Of a stretch of 64,000 nucleotides of DNA, positions 22,301 through 34,535 are shown one piece after another. The DNA is from Ambrosia x helenae. Its lineage: Eukaryota; Streptophyta; Magnoliopsida; Asterales; Asteraceae. Position numbers and translations under genes: made by a program. The stretch is taken from NCBI GenBank assembly GCA_030844895.1, contig CM061223.1:16813994-16877993 (forward strand). The letters are read 5' to 3'. The stretch's first letter is position 1, and the number at the start of each line of letters is the position of its first letter. Under the pieces are notes generated by a model, which saw only the letters and a list, made by a program, of their open reading frames with translations, was not told where the DNA came from and searched no databases.

Positions 22301-25300
22301 GGGTGGTGAGGGTTTAGGGTTTATTTAATAAAAGCAAAAATGTTCTTTTTTATTAAAATAAAGTGTATATATTTAGGGAACCGGCAACCATCGTTGCTGC
22401 TTTAAGTTTCGGATTATCCGTTGGATGATCCGAATCCGAATCCGAAATTTCGGATATCCGAATTTCGGATATCCGAAATTTCGGATTCGGATTCGGATCT
22501 CAATATTGACTATCCGAAATTTCGGATTATCCGAAATTCGGATATCCGAAATTCGGATTATCCGATTTTGAACACCCCTAGTGTAAGAAGTATTTTGGGC
22601 CTTTGATCAAAATAAATTAATGGATGATATTAAAATAGGAAAAATATACGTTAAGTTTCTAAAAGAGAAGGAGAAGGGCAAAATAGGTATAACCCACAAT
22701 GGTTGAGTTCCACCCCCATTTTTAAAACGGTTATAACTTTTTCATATGACATTATTTTTAAAAAAAAATTACACCATAAAAACAAGTTTTTCATCCTCTT
22801 TCATTTTCATACCATATTGCTATACTTTTTAATATTTTTTTTGCTGGGTTGATAGTACTTGCGTCTAATTGTAAACACTTGATATTATTACTTGCGTTTA
22901 AACATGTCTGAACCAGAACAAGTCTAGTAGTAAAATCTGTACTTTTAATTTTTTTTGATGGGTTCATAGTACTTGCGTCTAAAATGTTTAAACACTTGCA
23001 TTTAAACATGTCTGGCTAAAAAGGTTGCATGTTCATTTTCTTAGTTCAATACATCAGGTAAAGAAGCATTTTATGTTGGGTTTAATACATCAGGTACTTG
23101 GAATTATGGTTTTCAACCCCCTTTTGCCCGCCCAGCCTGACCATCTTGTTATTACAATGCTCACATATCTGAAGGGTTATGGGTTTCATACACCCTGTGA
23201 CATCATATTTTGGGGTATGTGACATTATATTCTGGGTATGTGGCAGCCTCCTATTGGTGTATAATGTGGGCCAGGGTGTATGATTCCTAATTAAGGGGTG
23301 TATGGTTTCTAAATACTTATCTGAATGTTTCTTTTGCGTTCATTAACTTTTGGGGTTCATGCATGAACCATTTCCAAGGTGCTTGTTGTTCCTTACGTAT
23401 TACACTGCAGGTGATACTATTAAACCAAACATTAGCATACATTACTACTACTAATATTTTGATGCTGCAGAACTGCTTTTATTGTTATCAGATTATAAAG
23501 TAAAAGAGCATGCTTTATAAGATTCATGCCAATTAGGCTTGTTTTGGTTCAGACATGTTTAAACGCAAGTGTTTAAACATTTAGACGCAAGTACTATCAA
23601 CCCAGCAATTGTTTTTTAAATGTACAGATATTACTACTAGACTTGTTCTGGTTCAGACATGTTTAAACGCAAGTAATAATATCAAGTGTTTACATTTAGA
23701 CGCAAGTACTATCAATCCAGCATTTTTTTTTAAAAGTATAGCAATATGGTATGGAAATGAAAAAGGATGAAAAACTTGTTTTTATCGTGTAATTTTTTTA
23801 AAAAAAAAATAATGTCGTATGAAAAAGTTATGGCCGTTTTAAAAATGGGGGTGAAACTTTAATGACGCTAAGAAATTACCATCGTGCCCCTGATTATCAA
23901 ATTTAATCCTACGCTCCATGTTGTTTCTTACACTTTGTACAATAACTCACTTTTTACGTTAGTCTCTCCCTAAACATATAATATTACAATTTGTTTTGAA
24001 AAAAAAAAAAGTAAAAAGGTAAAAAAAGGGAAATTGGATTTTAACACCCTGAACTATTGACAATTGGCCACTGACGCACTGAACTATAAAATTGAACAAC
24101 ATCGCACTGTACTTTCAACTTATTGGCCCGTATCACCCTTAGACTAACCATGGTTAACTTTTGCTGACGTGGCATGGTGACGTGTCCATTTTTGCTGACG
24201 TGGCATGGGGAATAAGTTGACATGGCATGGAAACATCACCTGCCACGTCAGCAAAAATTAACCTTGGTTAGTCTGAGGGTGATACAGGCCAATAAGTTGA
24301 AAGTACAATGCCATGTTGTTCAATTTTATAGTTCAGTGCGTCAGCGGCCAATTGTCAATAGTTCATGGTGTTAAAATCCAATTTCCCAAAAAAGAAACAT
24401 GTTTTACACTAAAGGGGCTATTTGTGGCGTTACAGGGTTATTTGTGTAAATTAAATTGTTTAAAATATGAGAGATGTGTAAATTTAAAAACTAATCATCC
24501 TTTTGGACCTCTAATCCTATTCATCTTCTTCATTTAAATCTCATTGAAGAGAACATGCACACCAAAATATATCTATACTTGTAAAAAGGCTTTTATCAAT
24601 ATTTACTTGATTCACTTGTTTTATTGAAAGCAAAGTTTATTAAATAATGATTCCTTACTTTTGGATTTACTTGAGATTATATTGAAACACTAAAAGTGAC
24701 TTTTGATGAGCTTTCATGTGAAGGTGTGCCTTTTTACTTGAATAGTTCATGTAGCATCAAAATGTTTACATCATTAGTATTCATTACCTCCTTTCGGTGT
24801 CCTATACTCTTCCTATTTTGAAGGGCAAATTTGTCATAATGTTAAAATTGTTTATCTTACTAATAATAATAGAATTAGACTATGAGTTCGTATGTTTTCA
24901 TACATATAACGTTTTTTTTACTTTTAAATTTTCATTAATAACATTAGTTTTAAAAATTAGTTGCAACTCACAACTATCAACGGCCATCGAGCAATACCTG
25001 TTTGTAACATGGGTTTTCTAGACAGATATATTTTAAGGGACCCTCGGCTTTGGCTTATTGGTCATGCGATGAAGGGATAAGACCAATGAGGCTATAGGTC
25101 CCTGGTTCGAATCTTGGAGCACTCCCGAGTTTTCTATTACAGTGATAGTTACTCTGGCTTCGGTGCGGAGGCTGCAACGACATGCTCTCATCTAACGAGT
25201 GGGCAGTCGGCTGGACATTTTCTCGGGGAGCGCCTAACCCCTTTTGGATGCCTCACCCAAGGGGGGCTGTTGATCCTGCCAGTTCTACTCCGGACTTCCT

Positions 25301-27308
25301 GGGTGCGATCCTCTCGCCTGTTGGAGTCAATCGCCGTTCAAATAAAAAAAAAGATATATTTTAAGGAGGTTATTTGAAATAACCACTCTAGTATGAGTTG
25401 ATACCTTCTCATATATAATAATCTGGTAAAACACCTAATGTAGTGCTTACTTAGAGTATATATCCTCCTTTTCTAACACATTTTTGTTTCGATAGAGCAT
25501 GCAATATACATTCAAGCTCCAATGTGATACTAATGTAACATTATTTTGTTAAAATCAGAATAAGTTAGTAACGTGTTTTAGCATAAGATATTGGTAATGT
25601 GCGTCTTTAAATGGTATTTAACCTGGAGGTGTAATCACTAATCACAACCATAAACTCTAGGTATAAAAAAAAAAGTGTATATGTCATTCTAATGACTATA
25701 GTGTAAGATACTACTTGTCTGCTTTATAATTTATGGCTAAAAATTGAAAGATTGGAATGACATAATTTTCCTATAATGTATGATAATAATATCAAGGAAT
25801 AAAATGCTTTTTACTAAATGACCCTTCAACATTGGCCTTCGCAGTTAGCCCCTATCCACGCATTCATCATATGCAAAAGCTTAATTTGGTCTAAAGATTC
25901 CACGTGACGAGATCTATTGATGTAATTTTATTGTTTTATAATGGAACTTTTGAAAAAGTTAATTTGAAGTGATATAAAATTCATTAAACTGTGGCATACT
26001 TACTTTCCCCCTTCTTTTGAATGAGTAAAATTTTAAGTTATACCAATTTTTAGTTAATGTAATTTCATCACGAGAAACGTGTTACATGGACAAAATGACA
26101 ATAGTTAGATGTCATTAACTAAAAATAATGTTTGATTATTGATGGGATTTACTGAGTATGATAATGATTTATTAAAAATAATGTTTAGTCTATAATTAGA
26201 TATAACCACAATACCTTTTGTGTCAGTTTTTTTAGGAGGTGTTTGTATACAACCAAACTGAGTAGGCTGATGTTTAAACCTCACATTGGCATTGATACGT
26301 GGTTGGTTTAACACACGAATAAAACGTTCACAAAGAAACTTGCAAAAAAAAAGGTGGGATTAACTAAGTATGATGATGATGATGAAAAAGAAAAGAAAAT
26401 GTAGTTCGCTTGAAAGATATTACGTGGCTACAACTATTTAAGACATGTTTTTTTTATTTTTTATAATTTGAGTAGACACGCAAGCCTAAATGACTAAATG
26501 AGTTTATGTTATGTTGGTGAATTTAGTGTTACAAGTCATTTGGGGTAATTGAGATGTACTTAAAACCCAAACGAGAAATTGAAACAATCATTAATACGGG
26601 TTAAGAGGTGTGAAGTACACACTCGATTAAGAATGTAAGGTACTACTGTAATGTAGATGTATGGTGTTTGACCGACATACCGTGTTCGTTATTTTATTAC
26701 TTATTATATTATTTGTTAATATTGGGGTGTGAAGATAACTCCCTAACAATGGGCTATATGCCCATATAATGGCACTAAGAACGAAGTTTAAGGAACCCGT
26801 ATATGAGGAGAATATTTTATTTCCATTTTTCTGATGTTTTCTCTATTTATTTTGTATCCCCTCTTTAAAAAATTAATTAAGAAAATATCAAAAAATAAAG
26901 AATGTTATTCTCTTTCATATCTTAGTTAAAAACATAAGTCTTCATATGGGAATCATAATAATTTTTTAGCACTTCAATTTTATTCTAAAAAATATTTTCT
27001 AAAAAAAAATTGCTTCCTCTATAAATAGCAAAAAATAAACTCAACCAAGACATAACAAAAACTTATGTTTTTACACACACAAAACCTTAACCAACACCTT
27101 CATCTCCTCTGTTCATATATTCATGTCCATGTAAATGCATCACAAGAAATCAGACACCCAAATCCTGATCAATGATCTTGTTGAACACGATCTTGATTCA
27201 GTTACTAGATCAACACCCCACAAAAGGTCTCCTTTTTCACAAACTACAACCAATTCTATATCACATTCTGTTTGTGACAAATCTTTTACGTCCAAAACAG
27301 TTTATTCT
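22280..27308. repeat. Array unit 3 of the 5.03-kb tandem repeat
   Basis: 5029 bp. It has CATCAGG (three bases shorter) near 23052, and TACCTTCTCAT and TCTAATGACT after the SINE. Confidence 0.9.
25039..25351 (+). mobile_element. tRNA-derived SINE in array unit 3
   Basis: Copy of the 14976 SINE; flanking 15-bp repeats at 25024-25038 and 25352-25366. Confidence 0.8.
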
Positions 27309-27329
27309 TCCTGGAGGTGGTTTTGTTGA
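27135..27329 (+). pseudogene. Truncated MORN gene 5' end, copy 4
   Basis: Same 58 codons and fused tail as copy 1. TATA box at 27020, junction at 27308/27309. Confidence 0.8.
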
Positions 27330-30068
27330 GGGTGGTGAGGGTTTAGGGTTTATTTAATAAAAGCAAAAATGTTCTTTTTTATTAAAATAAAGTGTATATA
27401 TTTAGGGAACCGGCAACCATCGTTGCTGCTTTAAGTTTCGGATTATCCGTTGGATGATCCGAATCCGAATCCGAAATTTCGGATATCCGAATTTCGGATA
27501 TCCGAAATTTCGGATTCGGATTCGGATCTCAATATTGACTATCCGAAATTTCGGATTATCCGAAATTCGGATATCCGAAATTCGGATTATCCGATTTTGA
27601 ACACCCCTAGTGTAAGAAGTATTTTGGGCCTTTGATCAAAATAAATTAATGGATGATATTAAAATAGGAAAAATATACGTTAAGTTTCTAAAAGAGAAGG
27701 AGAAGGGCAAAATAGGTATAACCCACAATGGTTGAGTTCCACCCCCATTTTTAAAACGGTTATAACTTTTTCATATGACATTATTTTTAAAAAAAAATTA
27801 CACCATAAAAACAAGTTTTTCATCCTCTTTCATTTTCATACCATATTGCTATACTTTTTAATATTTTTTTTGCTGGGTTGATAGTACTTGCGTCTAATTG
27901 TAAACACTTGATATTATTACTTGCGTTTAAACATGTCTGAACCAGAACAAGTCTAGTAGTAAAATCTGTACTTTTAATTTTTTTTGATGGGTTCATAGTA
28001 CTTGCGTCTAAAATGTTTAAACACTTGCATTTAAACATGTCTGGCTAAAAAGGTTGCATGTTCATTTTCTTAGTTCAATACATCAGGTAAAGAAGCATTT
28101 TATGTTGGGTTTAATACATCAGGTACTTGGAATTATGGTTTTCAACCCCCTTTTGCCCGCCCAGCCTGACCATCTTGTTATTACAATGCTCACATATCTG
28201 AAGGGTTATGGGTTTCATACACCCTGTGACATCATATTTTGGGGTATGTGACATTATATTCTGGGTATGTGGCAGCCTCCTATTGGTGTATAATGTGGGC
28301 CAGGGTGTATGATTCCTAATTAAGGGGTGTATGGTTTCTAAATACTTATCTGAATGTTTCTTTTGCGTTCATTAACTTTTGGGGTTCATGCATGAACCAT
28401 TTCCAAGGTGCTTGTTGTTCCTTACGTATTACACTGCAGGTGATACTATTAAACCAAACATTAGCATACATTACTACTACTAATATTTTGATGCTGCAGA
28501 ACTGCTTTTATTGTTATCAGATTATAAAGTAAAAGAGCATGCTTTATAAGATTCATGCCAATTAGGCTTGTTTTGGTTCAGACATGTTTAAACGCAAGTG
28601 TTTAAACATTTAGACGCAAGTACTATCAACCCAGCAATTGTTTTTTAAATGTACAGATATTACTACTAGACTTGTTCTGGTTCAGACATGTTTAAACGCA
28701 AGTAATAATATCAAGTGTTTACATTTAGACGCAAGTACTATCAATCCAGCATTTTTTTTTAAAAGTATAGCAATATGGTATGGAAATGAAAAAGGATGAA
28801 AAACTTGTTTTTATCGTGTAATTTTTTTAAAAAAAAAATAATGTCGTATGAAAAAGTTATGGCCGTTTTAAAAATGGGGGTGAAACTTTAATGACGCTAA
28901 GAAATTACCATCGTGCCCCTGATTATCAAATTTAATCCTACGCTCCATGTTGTTTCTTACACTTTGTACAATAACTCACTTTTTACGTTAGTCTCTCCCT
29001 AAACATATAATATTACAATTTGTTTTGAAAAAAAAAAAAAGTAAAAAGGTAAAAAAAGGGAAATTGGATTTTAACACCCTGAACTATTGACAATTGGCCA
29101 CTGACGCACTGAACTATAAAATTGAACAACATCGCACTGTACTTTCAACTTATTGGCCCGTATCACCCTTAGACTAACCATGGTTAACTTTTGCTGACGT
29201 GGCATGGTGACGTGTCCATTTTTGCTGACGTGGCATGGGGAATAAGTTGACATGGCATGGAAACATCACCTGCCACGTCAGCAAAAATTAACCTTGGTTA
29301 GTCTGAGGGTGATACAGGCCAATAAGTTGAAAGTACAATGCCATGTTGTTCAATTTTATAGTTCAGTGCGTCAGCGGCCAATTGTCAATAGTTCATGGTG
29401 TTAAAATCCAATTTCCCAAAAAAGAAACATGTTTTACACTAAAGGGGCTATTTGTGGCGTTACAGGGTTATTTGTGTAAATTAAATTGTTTAAAATATGA
29501 GAGATGTGTAAATTTAAAAACTAATCATCCTTTTGGACCTCTAATCCTATTCATCTTCTTCATTTAAATCTCATTGAAGAGAACATGCACACCAAAATAT
29601 ATCTATACTTGTAAAAAGGCTTTTATCAATATTTACTTGATTCACTTGTTTTATTGAAAGCAAAGTTTATTAAATAATGATTCCTTACTTTTGGATTTAC
29701 TTGAGATTATATTGAAACACTAAAAGTGACTTTTGATGAGCTTTCATGTGAAGGTGTGCCTTTTTACTTGAATAGTTCATGTAGCATCAAAATGTTTACA
29801 TCATTAGTATTCATTACCTCCTTTCGGTGTCCTATACTCTTCCTATTTTGAAGGGCAAATTTGTCATAATGTTAAAATTGTTTATCTTACTAATAATAAT
29901 AGAATTAGACTATGAGTTCGTATGTTTTCATACATATAACGTTTTTTTTACTTTTAAATTTTCATTAATAACATTAGTTTTAAAAATTAGTTGCAACTCA
30001 CAACTATCAACGGCCATCGAGCAATACCTGTTTGTAACATGGGTTTTCTAGACAGATATATTTTAAGG

Positions 30069-30381
30069 GACCCTCGGCTTTGGCTTATTGGTCATGCGAT
30101 GAAGGGATAAGACCAATGAGGCTATAGGTCCCTGGTTCGAATCTTGGAGCACTCCCGAGTTTTCTATTACAGTGATAGTTACTCTGGCTTCGGTGCGGAG
30201 GCTGCAACGACATGCTCTCATCTAACGAGTGGGCAGTCGGCTGGACATTTTCTCGGGGAGCGCCTAACCCCTTTTGGATGCCTCACCCAAGGGGGGCTGT
30301 TGATCCTGCCAGTTCTACTCCGGACTTCCTGGGTGCGATCCTCTCGCCTGTTGGAGTCAATCGCCGTTCAAATAAAAAAAA
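30069..30381 (+). mobile_element. tRNA-derived SINE in array unit 4
   Basis: Copy of the 14976 SINE; flanking 15-bp repeats at 30054-30068 and 30382-30396. Confidence 0.8.
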
Positions 30382-32049
30382 AGATATATTTTAAGGAGGT
30401 TATTTGAAATAACCACTCTAGTATGAGTTGATACCTTGTCATATATAATAATCTGGTAAAACACCTAATGTAGTGCTTACTTAGAGTATATATCCTCCTT
30501 TTCTAACACATTTTTGTTTCGATAGAGCATGCAATATACATTCAAGCTCCAATGTGATACTAATGTAACATTATTTTGTTAAAATCAGAATAAGTTAGTA
30601 ACGTGTTTTAGCATAAGATATTGGTAATGTGCGTCTTTAAATGGTATTTAACCTGGAGGTGTAATCACTAATCACAACCATAAACTCTAGGTATAAAAAA
30701 AAAAGTGTATATGTCATTCTAATAACTATAGTGTAAGATACTACTTGTCTGCTTTATAATTTATGGCTAAAAATTGAAAGATTGGAATGACATAATTTTC
30801 CTATAATGTATGATAATAATATCAAGGAATAAAATGCTTTTTACTAAATGACCCTTCAACATTGGCCTTCGCAGTTAGCCCCTATCCACGCATTCATCAT
30901 ATGCAAAAGCTTAATTTGGTCTAAAGATTCCACGTGACGAGATCTATTGATGTAATTTTATTGTTTTATAATGGAACTTTTGAAAAAGTTAATTTGAAGT
31001 GATATAAAATTCATTAAACTGTGGCATACTTACTTTCCCCCTTCTTTTGAATGAGTAAAATTTTAAGTTATACCAATTTTTAGTTAATGTAATTTCATCA
31101 CGAGAAACGTGTTACATGGACAAAATGACAATAGTTAGATGTCATTAACTAAAAATAATGTTTGATTATTGATGGGATTTACTGAGTATGATAATGATTT
31201 ATTAAAAATAATGTTTAGTCTATAATTAGATATAACCACAATACCTTTTGTGTCAGTTTTTTTAGGAGGTGTTTGTATACAACCAAACTGAGTAGGCTGA
31301 TGTTTAAACCTCACATTGGCATTGATACGTGGTTGGTTTAACACACGAATAAAACGTTCACAAAGAAACTTGCAAAAAAAAAGGTGGGATTAACTAAGTA
31401 TGATGATGATGATGAAAAAGAAAAGAAAATGTAGTTCGCTTGAAAGATATTACGTGGCTACAACTATTTAAGACATGTTTTTTTTATTTTTTATAATTTG
31501 AGTAGACACGCAAGCCTAAATGACTAAATGAGTTTATGTTATGTTGGTGAATTTAGTGTTACAAGTCATTTGGGGTAATTGAGATGTACTTAAAACCCAA
31601 ACGAGAAATTGAAACAATCATTAATACGGGTTAAGAGGTGTGAAGTACACACTCGATTAAGAATGTAAGGTACTACTGTAATGTAGATGTATGGTGTTTG
31701 ACCGACATACCGTGTTCGTTATTTTATTACTTATTATATTATTTGTTAATATTGGGGTGTGAAGATAACTCCCTAACAATGGGCTATATGCCCATATAAT
31801 GGCACTAAGAACGAAGTTTAAGGAACCCGTATATGAGGAGAATATTTTATTTCCATTTTTCTGATGTTTTCTCTATTTATTTTGTATCCCCTTTTTAAAA
31901 AATTAATTAAGAAAATATCAAAAAATAAAGAATGTTATTCTCTTTCATATCTTAGTTAAAAACATAAGTCTTCATATGGGAATCATAATAATTTTTTAGC
32001 ACTTCAATTTTATTCTAAAAAATATTTTCTAAAAAAAAATTGCTTCCTC

Positions 32050-32057
32050 TATAAATA
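32050..32057 (+). promoter_or_regulatory. TATA box originally serving the intact MORN gene
   Basis: TATAAATA identical to the boxes in the truncated copies. There it lies ~110 bp from the ATG; here the 32094-34451 insertion moves it ~2.48 kb from the ATG at 34536. Confidence 0.6.
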
Positions 32058-32093
32058 GCAAAAAATAAACTCAACCAAGACATAACAAAAACT

Positions 32094-34451
32094 AGACCTG
32101 GCAATTTCAACCCATCTAGTTGAGTTTGGGTTGTTTTGGGTTTAAAATTTGACCTTGTGGGTTAAAATGGGTTTAGTATAATTTTCAAAAGGGTTAGGAT
32201 GGGTAATTTTATTTCTAGGAAATAAGTAAGTGGGTCAGGATGGGTATGTCAAAAAAAATAAATGGGTCAGGATGGGTATTTTTAGATAATCATATACAAA
32301 TTTGAATTAAAACTCACCCAACACCAAAAGTGTTGGTGCCTCATAGAAATCAATGACACTAAAAACAAAAAAATATATCTTTTGAATTTGTTGATAACCC
32401 AGTCGGTTTGAAATCGTTCGGGTCGTTAACGGACGACCATGTCGAAACAACACGAATCGTTAACGAGACCAACCTCATCGAAACGGTTCGAGTCGTTAGC
32501 AGGCTTAATCGAGTCCAAACGGTCTGGGCTGTTGACCGGCCCATTCGGTTCGAAATGGTCTGGTCGTTGACAGGCCCGGTCGGGTCGAAACGGTCCAGTT
32601 TGCAAACGGGATCGGTCGGGTCAAAACGGTCTGGGACGCTACCGGCCCCGGCCGGGTCGAAACTGTCTGGGTCGATACGGGACGGGTCAGGTTGAAACGG
32701 TCTGGGTTGTTACCGGCCCCGGTCGGGTCGTTACCGGGACCGGTCGGGTTGAAACGGTCCGGGCCGCTACCGGCCACGTCGGGTCAAAACGGCCCGGGTC
32801 GTTACAGGGCCCAACCAGGTCGAAACGGTCCGGGTCGCTGCCGGGCCCGGCCAGGTCGAAACAATCCGGGTCGCTACGGGATGGGTCAGGTTGAAACGGT
32901 CAGGGTCGTTACCGGGCCTGGTCGGGTCGAAACGGTCCGGGACGTTACCGGGCCCGGTCGGGTAGAAACGGTCCGGGTCGCTGCGGGTCCCGTCGGGTCG
33001 AAACGGTCAGGTTCGTTACCGGGCCCGGCCAGGTCGAAACGGTCCGGGTCGCTACCGGGCCCGGGCCAGTCGAAACGGTCTGGGATGTTACCTGGCCCGG
33101 CCCGGTCGAAACAATCCGGGTCGCTACGGGACGGGTCAGGTCGAAACGGTCTGGGTCGTTACCGGGCCTGGTCGGGTCGAAACGGTCCGGGTCGCTACCG
33201 GGCCCGGTCGGGTCGAAACGGTTCGGGTCGCTACCGGTCCCGTCGGGTCGAAACGGTCCGGGTCACTACCGGGCCCGCCCGGGTCGAAACGGTCCAGGTC
33301 GCTACCGGGCCCGGTCTGGGTCGTTACCGGGCCTGGTCAGGTCGAAACGGTCCGGGTCGCTACCGGGCCCGGTCGGGTCGAAACGGTTCGGGTCGCTACC
33401 GGTACCGTCGGGTCGAAACGGTCCGGGTCGCTACCGGGCCCGGCCGGGTCGAAACGGTCCAGGTCGCTACCGGGCCCGGCCCGGTCGAAACAATTCGGGT
33501 CGCTACGGGACGGGTCAGGTCGAAACGGTCCGGGTCGTTACCGGGCCTGGTCGGGTCGAAACGGTCCGGGTCGCTACCGGGACCGGTCGAGTCGAAACGG
33601 TTCGGGTCGTTACCGGTCCCGTCGGGTCGAAACGGTCCGGGTCGCTACCGGGCCTGGCCGGGTCGAAACGGTCCGGGTCGCTACCGGGCCCGGTCGAGTC
33701 GAAACGGTTCGGGTCGCTACCGGTCCCGTCGAGTCGAAACGGTCCGGGTCGCTACCGGGCCCGGCCCGGTCGAAACAATCCGGGTCGCTACCGGGCCCGG
33801 CTCGGTCGAAACAATCCGGGTCGCTACGGGACGGGTCAGGTCAAAACGGTCTGGATCGTTACCGGGCCCTGTCGGGTCGAAACGGTCTGGGTCGCTACCG
33901 GTCTTGTCGGGTCGAAACGGTCTGGTTCTTTACTGAGCCCGACCGGGTTGAAACGGTTCGGGTCGCTACCGGGCCCGGCCGGGTCGAAACGCGACGGGTC
34001 AGGTTGAAACGGCCGGGTCGAAACGGTCCGGGTCGCTACGGGACGGGTCAGATCGAAACAGTTCTGGTCGCTACCCGGCCTGGCCGGGTCGTAACGGTCT
34101 GGGTTATTTTCCAGCCCGATAGGGTCGAACCGGTCCGATTCAAAATGACATACTTCAGATCCCCTAAAATTTTATATTTAAGTTTATTTTTGTATTTTTT
34201 TTAATTTTTTTTATTTACTTTTTAAATTTTTTATTGCTATTTTAATTTTTTTTTTAAATTTTAATTTATTTTAATGTGAACCTATCTTAATCCAAACCAT
34301 CCATACCCAAACCCATCCGTACCCAAACCCATCCTGACCCAACCCATCCTAACCCATTTTTTTAATCTACCCATCTTGACCCATACCCATTCTAACCCAA
34401 ACCCATCCTGACCCAACAACCAAACCCACCCAACCTACCCATTTTGCCACC
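32094..34451. mobile_element. MITE-like insertion swollen by a 36-bp GC-rich minisatellite
   Basis: 2358 bp flanked by the 13-bp direct repeat CATAACAAAAACT (32081-32093, 34452-34464). The other array copies hold the uninterrupted site, proving insertion. Ends are AGACCTGGCAATTT and, on the complement, GGTGGCAAAATGGG. Subterminal arms are inverted repeats of GGGTCAGGATGGGT motifs (32140-32285 versus 34280-34440). The centre is a GC-rich minisatellite. The superfamily is uncertain: the long duplication is not typical of hAT, Mutator or Harbinger. Confidence 0.7.
32570..34110. repeat. 36-bp minisatellite, core GGTCGAAACGGTCCGGGTCG
   Basis: About 40 imperfect copies of a 36-bp monomer (GGGTCGAAACGGTCCGGGTC plus GCTACCGGGCCCGGCC). 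Because 36 is a multiple of three and the monomer lacks stops, it yields a 414-codon frame of repeated VETVRVATGPGR; I do not regard that as a gene. It is CpG-dense in otherwise AT-rich DNA. Confidence 0.8.
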
Positions 34452-34535
34452 CATAACAAAAACTTATGTTTTTACACACACAAAACCTTAACCAACACCT
34501 TCATCTCCTCTGTTCATATATTCATGTCCATGTAA

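Noticed and set aside
10146..32093. Repeated small open frames (60-87 codons) in every array unit
   Set aside because: They lie in SINE, MITE or AT-rich DNA and keep their frame in every unit only because the units are near-identical.
32692..33936. 414-codon open frame of VETVRVATGPGR repeats
   Set aside because: It arises from a 36-bp minisatellite inside a transposable insertion; no start context, domain or conservation supports a protein.
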